Shown: positions 1-4,907, numbered from the stretch's first letter. The stretch is 6,087 bases of DNA from CAZGVW01 sp964529265 (GCA_964529265.1 CAZGVW010000174.1:1-6087); one strand, 5' to 3'. Numbers and translations are program-made. The notes: generated by a model from the letters alone, not told the origin.

Positions 1-852
1 CGATTCCTCGGAGACGGTCCACAGGAGCGGGAGCCCCGCCCGAGAAAAGTGGTTTCCAAGCGCCGCCTGGCTGAACCGGCGCTCGCCCTGCAGCAAATGA
101 TCCATCGCGAGCGGCGCACTGCACTCCTGCGAGATGGCATCGGCCAGGCGGTCGGCTACATCCGCGGGCAACTCGCTCTCGACCACGATTGTTCGAAGTT
201 CGTGCATGGCGATGCCGCGAATGCCCCATCCAACCACCGCATCAATCAACAGGGCTCGTTCAAGCAGGAGTCCACCCAGCCGCAGCGCCGCCGCCGTCCT
301 CGCCTCCAGGGCCGCCCAGTCTCTCGCCTCCGCCGCCGCGCGCATCCCAACGCTCAAAACCTGTGCACAGCGCCGAATCGGGACCATCGCCTCGAAGTTC
401 GTGCCGACTTCACCCGCCCCCGTCAGATTCGGAAGTCCAAGCGCATCCGCCTCCGCCGCATCCAGAATCCGGTCCAGCAGCGGCGCCGCACGCGCCCACG
501 CATCCAGCGATTCCGCATGCCGCGGGTCTCCCCACTCGCCCCATCTCAGCATCTCGATCGCCCCAATGAGCGAATCCGCTCCGCGTCCCTCCGGCGGCGC
601 CTCGCTCCGCCACTGCGCCTCGATCGCCTCCAGCTCCGCTGCAATCTCCTCGATCCGTGGCCACGCAAGCGTCGCGCCCTCCGGCGGCGCCGCCAACAAC
701 CCGCTCAACTCCGCCGAAAGATCCGGCATCCCCGCCGGACGCGCCATCACCGCCGGCCACGCCACAATCACCGCCGCGAAGATCGGCGCGCAGATCATGC
801 CCGCGACAATCCACCTCCCCAGCCCGCCCTTCTCCTTGCCCGCCGACACCAT
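1..852 (-). CDS. Hypothetical membrane-anchored protein (C-terminus outside window)
   Basis: An uninterrupted reading frame of 284 codons runs on the reverse strand from ATG at 852-850 to base 1 with no stop, so the C-terminus is missing. An in-frame TAG at 882-880 limits upstream extension, and there is no other ATG in between. The protein starts with a short Lys/Arg-containing N-terminus (K6, K8, R13), followed by one hydrophobic segment at about residues 14-36 (WIVAGMICAPIFAAVIVAWP). The rest is Ala/Glu/Leu-rich and looks helical, with no further membrane segment, which suggests a single-pass anchor with a large soluble domain, probably outside the cytoplasm. Codons end mostly in G, as in the other reverse-strand genes, which supports real coding. 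I recognise no family or catalytic motif. It is divergent from tmk across a repeat-filled spacer of about 96 bp. I am confident that it is a gene; its function is unknown. Confidence 0.78.
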   Translation of the reverse strand, partial: MVSAGKEKGGLGRWIVAGMICAPIFAAVIVAWPAVMARPAGMPDLSAELSGLLAAPPEGATLAWPRIEEIAAELEAIEAQWRSEAPPEGRGADSLIGAIEMLRWGEWGDPRHAESLDAWARAAPLLDRILDAAEADALGLPNLTGAGEVGTNFEAMVPIRRCAQVLSVGMRAAAEARDWAALEARTAAALRLGGLLLERALLIDAVVGWGIRGIAMHELRTIVVESELPADVADRLADAISQECSAPLAMDHLLQGERRFSQAALGNHFSRAGLPLLWTVSEES

Positions 853-948
853 CCCGCGATCGTATCCAACTCCCCTCCGCTATCGCCTATTGCCTGTTCC
901 CTATTGCCTTCTCCCCCGCCTTCCCTGGTGCCCGGGGCCTGATGCCCG
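853..948. other. Divergent spacer between the membrane protein gene and tmk
   Basis: This short interval must hold the 5' signals of two divergent genes, but most of it is occupied by 7-bp-period repeats (876-910 and from 924 onward). I see no convincing -35/-10 pair or Shine-Dalgarno sequence for either gene. Either the promoters are embedded in or overlap the repeats, or they do not match the sigma-70 consensus. Confidence 0.5.
876..910. repeat. Heptamer-period repeat array A (5 units)
   Basis: Five consecutive 7-bp units on the + strand follow the loose pattern T-[T/C]-[C/G]-[C/G]-C-[T/C]-[A/G/T], starting with TCCGCTA and including TTGCCTG and TTCCCTA. The array matches the one at 1831-1865 unit for unit (31 of 35 positions by eye), and both are preceded by CCCC. 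This resembles the short tandemly repeated repetitive (STRR) sequences of 7 bp known from cyanobacterial intergenic regions; relationship to them is not implied. The array lies directly upstream of two divergent genes. Confidence 0.75.
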
Positions 949-958
949 ATGCCTGCCC
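924..958. repeat. Heptamer-period repeat array B (5 units), overlapping the tmk start
   Basis: Five 7-bp units with a different consensus, alternating CCTG[G/A]TG and CCCG[A/G][T/G]G and ending in CCTGCCC. Unit 4 (945-951, CCCGATG) supplies the ATG at 949 that opens the tmk reading frame. The array lies 13 bp beyond array A, so the two form one repeat-dense block covering most of the spacer. The period is clear; whether the block has a function is unknown. Confidence 0.6.
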
Positions 959-1665
959 TTCCCCATACACTCCGCCCCGTGACCTCCCCCACACCGCCCA
1001 ACCACTCCCGCGCCGCCGCCCTCCGCCGCCTCGCCGGACGCTTCATCGTCTTCGACGGCCCCGACGGCTCCGGCAAGACCACCCAGTTCATCCGCTTCGT
1101 CCAGTCCTGCCGCGACGCCGCCATCCCCGTCTGCGAAGTCCGCGAGCCCGGCGGCACCATCATCGGCGAGCGGATCCGCGACATCCTCCTCCACCACCGC
1201 GCCGCCGATCAGCCCAACGGCGAAGACGTCACGCTCCGCTGCGAAACGCTCCTTTACATGGCCAGCCGCGCCCAACTCGTCGAGATGCGCATCCGCCCCG
1301 CGCTCCGCGCCGGCGAACTCGTCCTCGCCGATCGCTTCGTCTCCAGCACGCTCGCCTACCAGGGCGCCGCCGGCGGCATGTCGCGCGACGAAATCCTCGC
1401 CGTCGCCCGCGTCGCCTGCGGCGATGTCTGGCCCGATCTCGTCGTCATCTTCGATGTCGATGAAGAAACCGCCGCCAGCCGCATGGCCCGCACGCTCGAC
1501 CGCATGGAGAGCAAGGGCCGCGATTTCCAGCGACGCGTCCGCGAAGGCTACCTCGACCAGGCCCGCCGCGACCCCGCCCGCCACGTCGTCATCGACGCGT
1601 CGCGGCCGGAGGACGTGGTCGCAACCGCGACGATGAACGCCGTGGCCAACTGGGCGGGAAACTGA
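949..1665 (+). CDS. tmk: Thymidylate kinase
   Basis: Phosphorylates dTMP to dTDP with ATP in the cytoplasm, an essential step in dTTP synthesis. The 238-residue frame shows the family landmarks in order: P-loop GPDGSGKT (37-44), EPGGT motif (66-70), the DRF motif with its following SSTLAYQG segment (128-139), and a LID region rich in Arg (about 178-201, RTLDRMESKG then FQRRVREGY). The Arg-bearing LID and absence of Arg in the P-loop resemble the bacterial (E. coli-like, type II) class. Bacterial enzymes usually start 6-8 residues before the P-loop strand, whereas here there are about 30 extra Pro/Ser-rich residues. ATG 949 lies inside a heptamer repeat and has no Shine-Dalgarno sequence, so GTG at 979 or a later site could be the true start. 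The gene stands alone, divergent from the membrane protein and convergent with the CHRD gene. Codons end mainly in C. Product assignment is firm; the start is not. Confidence 0.93.
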   Translation: MPALPHTLRPVTSPTPPNHSRAAALRRLAGRFIVFDGPDGSGKTTQFIRFVQSCRDAAIPVCEVREPGGTIIGERIRDILLHHRAADQPNGEDVTLRCETLLYMASRAQLVEMRIRPALRAGELVLADRFVSSTLAYQGAAGGMSRDEILAVARVACGDVWPDLVVIFDVDEETAASRMARTLDRMESKGRDFQRRVREGYLDQARRDPARHVVIDASRPEDVVATATMNAVANWAGN

Positions 1666-1684
1666 TTCGAAATTCCAAGGGCGC

Positions 1685-1707
1685 CACTGGTGGCTTGCCC
1701 ACCAGTG
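1685..1707. repeat. Perfect 9-bp hairpin in the tmk 3' region (REP-like palindrome or terminator)
   Basis: CACTGGTGG at 1685-1693 pairs perfectly with CCACCAGTG at 1699-1707 across a 5-nt loop (CTTGC). It starts 19 bp after the tmk stop codon and lies between convergent genes, so it could act as a bidirectional 3' end or mRNA stabiliser. No T-run follows on either strand, which argues against a classical intrinsic terminator. The motif has the look of a dispersed extragenic palindrome; copy number elsewhere cannot be judged from this window. Confidence 0.65.
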
Positions 1708-1768
1708 CAAAGCACCACCACGCGCACAGCCACCCAAAGCACCCGTCGCGCGCCGCTCTCCCTCCCCC

Positions 1769-1789
1769 CCGTCTACCGCCTACCGTCTA
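1769..1789. repeat. Short heptamer array C (CCGYCTA x3)
   Basis: Three consecutive 7-bp units, CCGTCTA, CCGCCTA, CCGTCTA, followed by a degenerate fourth (CGCCTCC). Same period as the arrays at 876-910, 924-958 and 1831-1865 but with its own unit sequence, as if several heptamer subfamilies coexist in this genome. Confidence 0.6.
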
Positions 1790-1830
1790 CGCCTCCTCAC
1801 GACACCAACCAACCTCTCCCTCTTTGCCCC

Positions 1831-1865
1831 TCCGCTATTGCCTATTGCCCATTCCCTATTGCCTC
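1831..1865. repeat. Heptamer-period repeat array D (5 units)
   Basis: Five 7-bp units beginning TCCGCTA, with units such as TTGCCTA and TTCCCTA. It is the partner of the array at 876-910 and lies in the same orientation, with 4 differences in 35 positions by eye. It ends 10 bp from the stop codon of the CHRD gene, so it may be transcribed as part of that gene's 3' untranslated region. Confidence 0.75.
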
Positions 1866-1875
1866 TCCTCCCCCC

Positions 1876-2844
1876 TCACGGACACCCTCCCCACGCCCCC
1901 AACACCGCCGCCAGCTCGCTCGCCCCGAACGGATTCCCCCACGACCCCAGCACACCCGCCAGGTCGCTCGAGTTCACGTTGCAGTCGCAGTTCAGATCCC
2001 ACGCCCGCCGCGGCGTCCACACCTGCCCGCGCAGCGCGCCGTTCGGATGATCGTCGTTGTGCAGATCGAGATAGAACCCCTCCGGGTCGTCCACGATCGA
2101 ACGCACCAGGTTCACATCCCCCGTCGTCTCGTCGATCAGCGTCCCCGGCCCGCCCGATGTATCCGTCCCCAGACTCAGCACCGATGGCCCGCCCTGCCCC
2201 GCCGGCGCCTGGTGAATCACCCACAGCGTCGGCGCCTGCGTGTCGAAATACTCGATCGACCACGTGACCTCGCCCGACCCGGTGTCGAACGTCATCACGC
2301 CGAGCCCCGATCCATCCGGATCTCCCGGGTCGCCCACCACGTTCTCCCCGCACATGCAGAAGTTGAACACCGCGGGAATCTGCGCCCGAATCGCCCCGTT
2401 TCCGAACGTCCCGTTGTGAATGTTCACGTAGAACGCGCTCGGATCAGCCAGAATCGCGTCGATCACCTCCGCGCTCGCCGCAATCTGGCTCACCAGCGTC
2501 CCCGCCCCGCCCGTCGTCGCCACACCGAGCCCGATGTGCACGCCCCCGCCCGCGCCCGCTTCGCCCGTGTGAATGTGCATCATCGTCGGCGCATCGATGT
2601 TCGCATGCGCGATGTCCCACGAGACCATCCCCGCCGCCCGATCGAACGTGATCGTCCCTTCGCCCGTCCCGTTCGAGTCGCCCGGCCCCGGTGTCTCCTC
2701 GGCGCCCGTGAACGTCAGTGGAAACGTCGTCCCCGCCGCGCGCGATGACTCCGCGCCCAGCAGCGCAAACGTCGCGAACAACGCCAGCGCGCCAACGCGC
2801 CCACAGCGCGACGACACCGTCATCTCACCCTTCATCGACGCCAT
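1876..2844 (-). CDS. Secreted two-CHRD-domain protein with dockerin-like C-terminus
   Basis: Start chosen at ATG 2844-2842: a GAGAGGAG Shine-Dalgarno lies 8 nt upstream, and the protein (322 aa) then begins with a clean signal peptide: K5/R13/R16, a hydrophobic core at about 17-31 (VGALALFATFALLGA), and probable cleavage after SRAA (about 37). The longer frame to 2946 adds 34 residues that would bury the signal. Two CHRD domains follow (about 40-157 and 168-276), each with the family's buried TFD/TW-S strand, an H-bearing central strand (MMHIHTGEAG; LWVIHQAP) and a closing strand with L/N-H-N (FYVNIHNGTFGNGAIRAQI; FYLDLHNDDHPNGALRGQV). CHRD is named from chordin; in bacteria it occurs in exported proteins of unknown function. 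The last 40 residues hold an EF-hand-like loop (D283, N285, D287, N289, N291, D294) and two similar helices (DLAGVLGSWG, ELAAVLGAWG), as in exported planctomycetal proteins. The loop has Cys at two positions usually held by Gly. No operon partner is seen. Confidence 0.88.
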   Translation of the reverse strand: MASMKGEMTVSSRCGRVGALALFATFALLGAESSRAAGTTFPLTFTGAEETPGPGDSNGTGEGTITFDRAAGMVSWDIAHANIDAPTMMHIHTGEAGAGGGVHIGLGVATTGGAGTLVSQIAASAEVIDAILADPSAFYVNIHNGTFGNGAIRAQIPAVFNFCMCGENVVGDPGDPDGSGLGVMTFDTGSGEVTWSIEYFDTQAPTLWVIHQAPAGQGGPSVLSLGTDTSGGPGTLIDETTGDVNLVRSIVDDPEGFYLDLHNDDHPNGALRGQVWTPRRAWDLNCDCNVNSSDLAGVLGSWGNPFGASELAAVLGAWGGCP

Positions 2845-2852
2845 ATGACTCG

Positions 2853-2860
2853 CTCCTCTC
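2853..2860 (-). promoter_or_regulatory. Ribosome binding site of the CHRD gene
   Basis: On the reverse strand GAGAGGAG precedes ATG 2844 by 8 nt. It is the best Shine-Dalgarno in the window and decides the start: the ATGs at 2835 and 2823 are further away, and the upstream start at 2946 has no such site. Confidence 0.7.
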
Positions 2861-3118
2861 GCTCCGGCGGTGTGAAACGGCGCCTCCGCGCCCTCACCCC
2901 GCTCGCTCATCGGCGCCGCGACGCCGCGAACCTCTCTCCAATCCACTCCGCGCTCACCGCCGCGCCCCCCACATGGAGCGCAACGGCCCTCAACAGCCTA
3001 TTCGCCCGAACATGCCCCCGCGGTTCGCGCCCTTTTCATCCGCCCCCAAAATGGCGCCCGTCAATCACCCCGCGCCTCAGGGTCATTCAACTCCCCAATC
3101 CCCGCCCACGCCCGCAAA

Positions 3119-3146
3119 CGCCCCGGGGAACAACGCATCCGGGGCG
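3119..3146. repeat. GC-rich hairpin next to composite repeat copy 1
   Basis: CGCCCCGG (3119-3126) pairs with CCGGGGCG (3139-3146) across a 12-nt loop. It abuts composite repeat copy 1 and occupies the position taken by the CCTCTCCCC/GGGGAGAGG stem in copies 2 and 3. For the reverse-strand repressor transcript it lies about 100 nt past the stop codon and could protect or end the message, but no T-run follows. Confidence 0.5.
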
Positions 3147-3240
3147 TGGGGAGAGGGAGGGGTGAGGGGCTCTTTCTCTACCCCTTCTACATCCCTACGC
3201 CTTTTTTCCTTTTCTCCGTCCCTTCTTCTCTTCATCCCTC
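3145..3240 (+). repeat. Composite hairpin/polypyrimidine repeat, copy 1 (intergenic)
   Basis: The first 28 bases (3145-3172: GTGGGGAGAGGGAGGGG core, then TGAGGGGCTC) are identical to 3363-3390. They are followed by a CTCTACCCC segment and a pyrimidine-rich tail to about 3240 resembling the tail of the copy at 5783-5945. All three copies have the same orientation. REP-like elements with a CCCCTCTCCCC/GGGGAGAGG arm and a GGTGAGGGG flank are common intergenic repeats in many bacteria (established knowledge, from memory). Confidence 0.7.
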
Positions 3241-3241
3241 C

Positions 3242-4303
3242 TCACCGCCCCGCGACCCTCTCCTCCCGCTTCAACTGCGAAATCAGCACACGCAAACCGC
3301 CCGTACTCACGCCCTGCTCGCTCCCGGATGAGGCCTCCCCTCCTCCCCCTCTCCCCGCGCCGCGTGGGGAGAGGGAGGGGTGAGGGGCTCCTCCTCTACT
3401 CCCTTCTCCCTGCCTCGCCTCACCAGCGCGCCCCGCTCTCTCACCGATCGCCAACATTCCAACCTCCCCCCTCCCCTCCCCAACCGCACGAATCACATAC
3501 ACCGCCGCATACATCCCCGATACATCCTCCCGCGCCACGCTCCGCGGCGGATACTCCGGATTCAAGGGCTGCAGCCGAATCATCTCCCGACCCCGAACAT
3601 CCTGCTCGAAAAACACACGCTTGAACGTCGTCTCGTCGTCACGCTCCAGACGCACGAAGCAATCGCTCCCCTCCGGCGTGTCACGCTCAGGACTGAACAC
3701 CACGATGTCCCCCTCCACGTACCGAGGCGACATCGAATCTCCCACCACACGCGCCGCAAACGCCTCCGGATCGCGCACATCCGGCGCCGACACATACTCA
3801 TCCGCCACCCGCGCCGGAAACCCCAGATCCGTGAACTCACGCGGATACCCCGCCGCAACCTTGTTCACCACCGGAATCTGCGCCGGCAACGGAATCAGCC
3901 GCGCATTCCCGCCCTCCCGCGGCGAAATCCTGCTCACCAGCCGCTCGAGTTTCCCGCTCCTGTGCAGCGCATCCACACCCTCCTCGCGCAGCACACGCAC
4001 CAGGTCCAGCGCCGCACGCTGATCACGCCGCAACTCGCGCACCTCGCGACGAACGCCCTCCGGCGTGTTCGCCCACTCCCCAAGCCGCACCAGCGACCCC
4101 GCCTCCATCTTCAGCGCCAGTTCCAGCCGCCCCAGCAGCCCCTCCCCCGGCGCACTCTCCCTCCGATCGTTCTCGATCTCGGACAAATACCCCTTCGCAC
4201 ACCCCGCCGACGCCGCCACCGCCTCCAGCGTCAGGCGCAGTGACCGTCTTTGTGCGCGAATTGTTTGCCCCAGAGACCGCAGTGACGTGGTTTGTGCGCG
4301 CAT
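3242..4303 (-). CDS. Self-cleaving XRE/S24-family transcriptional repressor (cI/LexA type)
   Basis: 353 aa. Residues about 8-48 form an XRE-type helix-turn-helix (LGQTIRAQRRSLRLTLEAVA, then GYLSEIENDRR). A helical linker (about 55-128) leads to an S24 peptidase-like domain (about 140-272). Self-cleavage landmarks are present: scissile Ala-Gly at 151-152 (VAAGYP), nucleophile Ser190 (GDSMSP) and general base Lys228 (TFKRVFF); the 38-residue Ser-Lys spacing is close to LexA's. Such repressors bind operators as dimers and inactivate themselves when stimulated by RecA-ssDNA. This predicts SOS-type induction of the divergent genes at 4452 onward. Residues about 274-353 exceed the family's normal end; part of this tail (about 300-320, APHPSLSPRGAGRG) is encoded by a repeat, so the original stop was probably near 3480. 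The start at ATG 4303 is supported by a promoter just upstream that would give an almost leaderless mRNA. It is not canonical LexA by HTH type (LexA has a winged helix); a phage-like cI role is more likely. Confidence 0.9.
   Translation of the reverse strand: MRAQTTSLRSLGQTIRAQRRSLRLTLEAVAASAGCAKGYLSEIENDRRESAPGEGLLGRLELALKMEAGSLVRLGEWANTPEGVRREVRELRRDQRAALDLVRVLREEGVDALHRSGKLERLVSRISPREGGNARLIPLPAQIPVVNKVAAGYPREFTDLGFPARVADEYVSAPDVRDPEAFAARVVGDSMSPRYVEGDIVVFSPERDTPEGSDCFVRLERDDETTFKRVFFEQDVRGREMIRLQPLNPEYPPRSVAREDVSGMYAAVYVIRAVGEGRGEVGMLAIGERAGRAGEARQGEGSRGGAPHPSLSPRGAGRGGGGEASSGSEQGVSTGGLRVLISQLKREERVAGR
3345..3410 (+). repeat. Composite repeat, copy 2 (inside the repressor gene)
   Basis: A perfect 10-bp stem, CCCTCTCCCC (3347-3356) with GGGGAGAGGG (3366-3375), loop of 9 nt, followed by GGGGTGAGGGGCTC and CTCCTCTACTCCCTTCT. 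Bases 3363-3390 are identical to copy 1. The copy lies on the sense-opposite strand of the repressor's last 100 codons and is read through in frame, adding a Pro/Gly/Arg-rich stretch. Confidence 0.8.
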
Positions 4304-4304
4304 T
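4237..4304. repeat. 26-bp direct repeat, 42 bp apart, in the repressor 5' coding region
   Basis: Positions 4237-4262 and 4279-4304 both read GCAGTGAC, four differing bases, TTTGTGCGCG, one differing base, ATT (21 of 26 identical). In the repressor this gives the peptide echo RAQTTSLRS / RAQRRSLRL, 14 residues apart. A third, inverted, partial copy (CGTACAAACC, 4317-4326) overlaps the repressor -10 element. It could be an old 42-bp tandem duplication or a set of operator half-sites; 42 bp is about four helical turns. Confidence 0.6.
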
Positions 4305-4314
4305 TCTCAACACC

Positions 4315-4343
4315 ACCGTACAAACCCCTTGCAGACCCGTCAA
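4315..4343 (-). promoter_or_regulatory. Candidate promoter of the repressor gene (near-leaderless transcript)
   Basis: On the reverse strand TTGACG (4343-4338) and TACGGT (4320-4315) are separated by exactly 17 nt. The -35 matches the consensus in 5 of 6 positions, the -10 in 3 of 6. Transcription would begin at about 4308-4307, only 4-5 nt before the ATG at 4303, and there is no Shine-Dalgarno. This resembles lambda cI expression from PRM, which gives a leaderless mRNA. The -10 overlaps an inverted copy of the TTTGTGCGCG motif, which could allow autoregulation. Confidence 0.5.
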
Positions 4344-4356
4344 CTCTCGGTAGAAC
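4329..4356 (+). promoter_or_regulatory. Weak candidate promoter for the HTH-ATPase pair
   Basis: TTGCAG (4329-4334), 16-nt spacer, TAGAAC (4351-4356). The match is poor (3/6 and 4/6), but the site lies where a divergent promoter is expected, overlaps the repressor promoter, and would place the palindrome at 4366-4389 just after the transcription start, where a bound repressor would block it. Confidence 0.25.
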
Positions 4357-4389
4357 TGCCATGTCGAAGTTCACCGTCCTGTGAACTTC
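4353..4389. promoter_or_regulatory. Operator-like overlapping palindromes with 15-bp GAACT spacing
   Basis: GAACT at 4353-4357 (+), AGTTC at 4368-4372 (the same site inverted), GAACT at 4383-4387 (+): three half-sites exactly 15 bp apart in alternating orientation. The last two form a perfect 9-bp inverted repeat, GAAGTTCAC (4366-4374) and GTGAACTTC (4381-4389), with a 6-bp spacer. The site lies between a self-cleaving repressor and the divergent genes. It is a strong candidate binding site for that repressor or for the twin-HTH protein; as RNA it could also form a stem in the leader of the + strand transcript. Confidence 0.55.
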
Positions 4390-4414
4390 CCGGCCGGCAA
4401 AACCGGCCGGAAAA
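4390..4414. repeat. Double CCGGCCGG element, potential 8-bp hairpin with A-rich spacers
   Basis: CCGGCCGG (4390-4397), CAAAA, CCGGCCGG (4403-4410), AAAA. Each octamer is its own reverse complement, so the pair can be read as two near-tandem 13-bp units or as an 8-bp stem with a 5-nt loop. It follows the 4366-4389 palindrome directly. Together they would give the + strand mRNA two consecutive stems about 40 nt before the start codon. It is not an intrinsic terminator: no T-run follows on either strand. Confidence 0.5.
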
Positions 4415-4451
4415 GGCTGGTTCGGGCAGACCAATGGCGGAGCCGAGAGTC

Positions 4452-4907
4452 ATGCAAATCACATCGCCACAGCCACTTACAACCGACAACCCCGCCGCCG
4501 ACCTCCGCCGACGCCGCGAGGCCGACTACTGCGAAATGCTCCTCCATCGCGCCCGCTTCCTCCAGCCCTCCGAGCGGTCCATCCTCAAGGCCCTCCTCGC
4601 CGAGGGCCGCACCGCCGCCCAGATCGCGAAGACCCGAAATCGCTCGCCCCGCGCCGTCCGAACCCACCTCCGCGCCATCTGCCAGCGCCTCCTCTCGCCT
4701 CAGTTCGAGTTCGTCACCCGCCACATCGACGAATGGCCACCCGCGCGCCGTCGCGTCGCCCGGGCCTGCGTCCTTCAAGGCCACTCCATGCGCGACGCCG
4801 CCTCGCGCCTCGGCCTCTCCATCCACGTCGTCCGCCGTCACCTCGATCTCGTCCTCGAACTCGCCGAACGCGACCTCACCCCCCTCACACAGGACGCCGC
4901 GGCATGA
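4452..4907 (+). CDS. Small twin helix-turn-helix regulator
   Basis: 151 aa from ATG 4452, chosen because GGAG (4439-4442) lies 9 nt upstream; ATG 4434 (six residues longer) is possible, but its nearest purine-rich site is 17 nt away. Starts further upstream would overlap the repressor gene. Two similar segments of about 42 residues are visible: 39-80 (SILKALLAEGRTAAQIAKT, then SPRAVRTHLRAI) and 96-137 (VARACVLQGHSMRDAASRL, then SIHVVRRHLDLV). Each has the helix-turn-helix pattern of sigma-70 region 4 or LuxR-type domains. No sigma region 2 or receiver domain is present, so it is more likely a DNA-binding regulator or partner protein than a full sigma factor. Its stop codon overlaps the start of the ATPase gene (ATGA), implying translational coupling and a joint role. 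I cannot name the family. C-ending codons support real coding. Confidence 0.8.
   Translation: MQITSPQPLTTDNPAADLRRRREADYCEMLLHRARFLQPSERSILKALLAEGRTAAQIAKTRNRSPRAVRTHLRAICQRLLSPQFEFVTRHIDEWPPARRRVARACVLQGHSMRDAASRLGLSIHVVRRHLDLVLELAERDLTPLTQDAAA
4891..4894 (+). promoter_or_regulatory. Ribosome binding site of the ATPase gene
   Basis: AGGA lies 9 nt before ATG 4904, inside the last codons of the HTH gene. With the ATGA overlap it supports 4904 as the start codon. Confidence 0.45.

Larger units (their letters stand above)
1666..1875. other. Convergent spacer between tmk and the CHRD gene
   Basis: About 210 bp with no credible gene on either strand; the Pro/Arg-rich open frames across it are shadows of C-rich DNA. 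It holds a perfect hairpin close to the tmk stop, a short CCGYCTA heptamer array, and a five-unit heptamer array ending 10 bp from the CHRD stop codon. No hairpin with a T-tract (a canonical intrinsic terminator) is visible for either gene. Confidence 0.6.
2845..3241. other. Gene-free 5' region of the CHRD gene and 3' region of the repressor gene
   Basis: About 400 bp between two reverse-strand genes. I find no credible protein or RNA gene. From left to right it holds the CHRD ribosome binding site, a GC-rich stretch that is the likely leader and promoter area (a TTGACG at 3064-3059 on the reverse strand is the only -35-like hexamer I noticed, without a good -10), then a hairpin at 3119-3146, a copy of the composite GGGGAGAGG repeat (3145-3187), and a pyrimidine-rich tail reaching the repressor stop codon. 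Confidence 0.6.

Noticed and set aside
876..958. Possible CRISPR array from the regular repeats
   Set aside because: Units are 7 bp and contiguous with no spacers; no cas genes are in view.
49..982. Long + strand open frames (for example 49-942 and 134-982) opposite the membrane protein gene
   Set aside because: Their proteins are Arg/Pro/Ser-rich low complexity with no motif, while the reverse strand gives an uninterrupted frame with a plausible N-terminal membrane anchor and the local codon pattern.
1690..2748. A 352-residue + strand open frame across the CHRD gene
   Set aside because: Pro/Arg/His-rich shadow of a gene with two recognisable CHRD domains and a signal peptide on the other strand.
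2845..2946. Extended start of the CHRD protein at 2946
   Set aside because: It would place 34 hydrophilic residues before the signal peptide and lacks a ribosome binding site; ATG 2844 has a good one.
3036..3064. Promoter for the CHRD gene based on TTGACG at 3064-3059 (reverse strand)
   Set aside because: No acceptable -10 at 16-18 nt (best readings GGATGA or GATGAA); kept only as a remark in the spacer description.
3347..3375. Intrinsic terminator from the CCCTCTCCCC stem
   Set aside because: It lies inside the repressor reading frame, has no T-run on either strand, and recurs as part of a dispersed repeat.
3380..4243. A 287-residue + strand open frame opposite the repressor
   Set aside because: Arg/Pro/His-rich; the reverse strand encodes a clear XRE-S24 repressor with catalytic residues.
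3242..4303. Calling the repressor lexA
   Set aside because: The N-terminus is an XRE-type HTH rather than the LexA winged helix, and the linker is longer than in LexA; the S24 domain alone does not identify LexA.
4452..4907. Calling the twin-HTH protein an ECF sigma factor
   Set aside because: No region 2 (-10 recognition, core-binding) is present in its 151 residues; only two region-4-like HTH segments can be seen.
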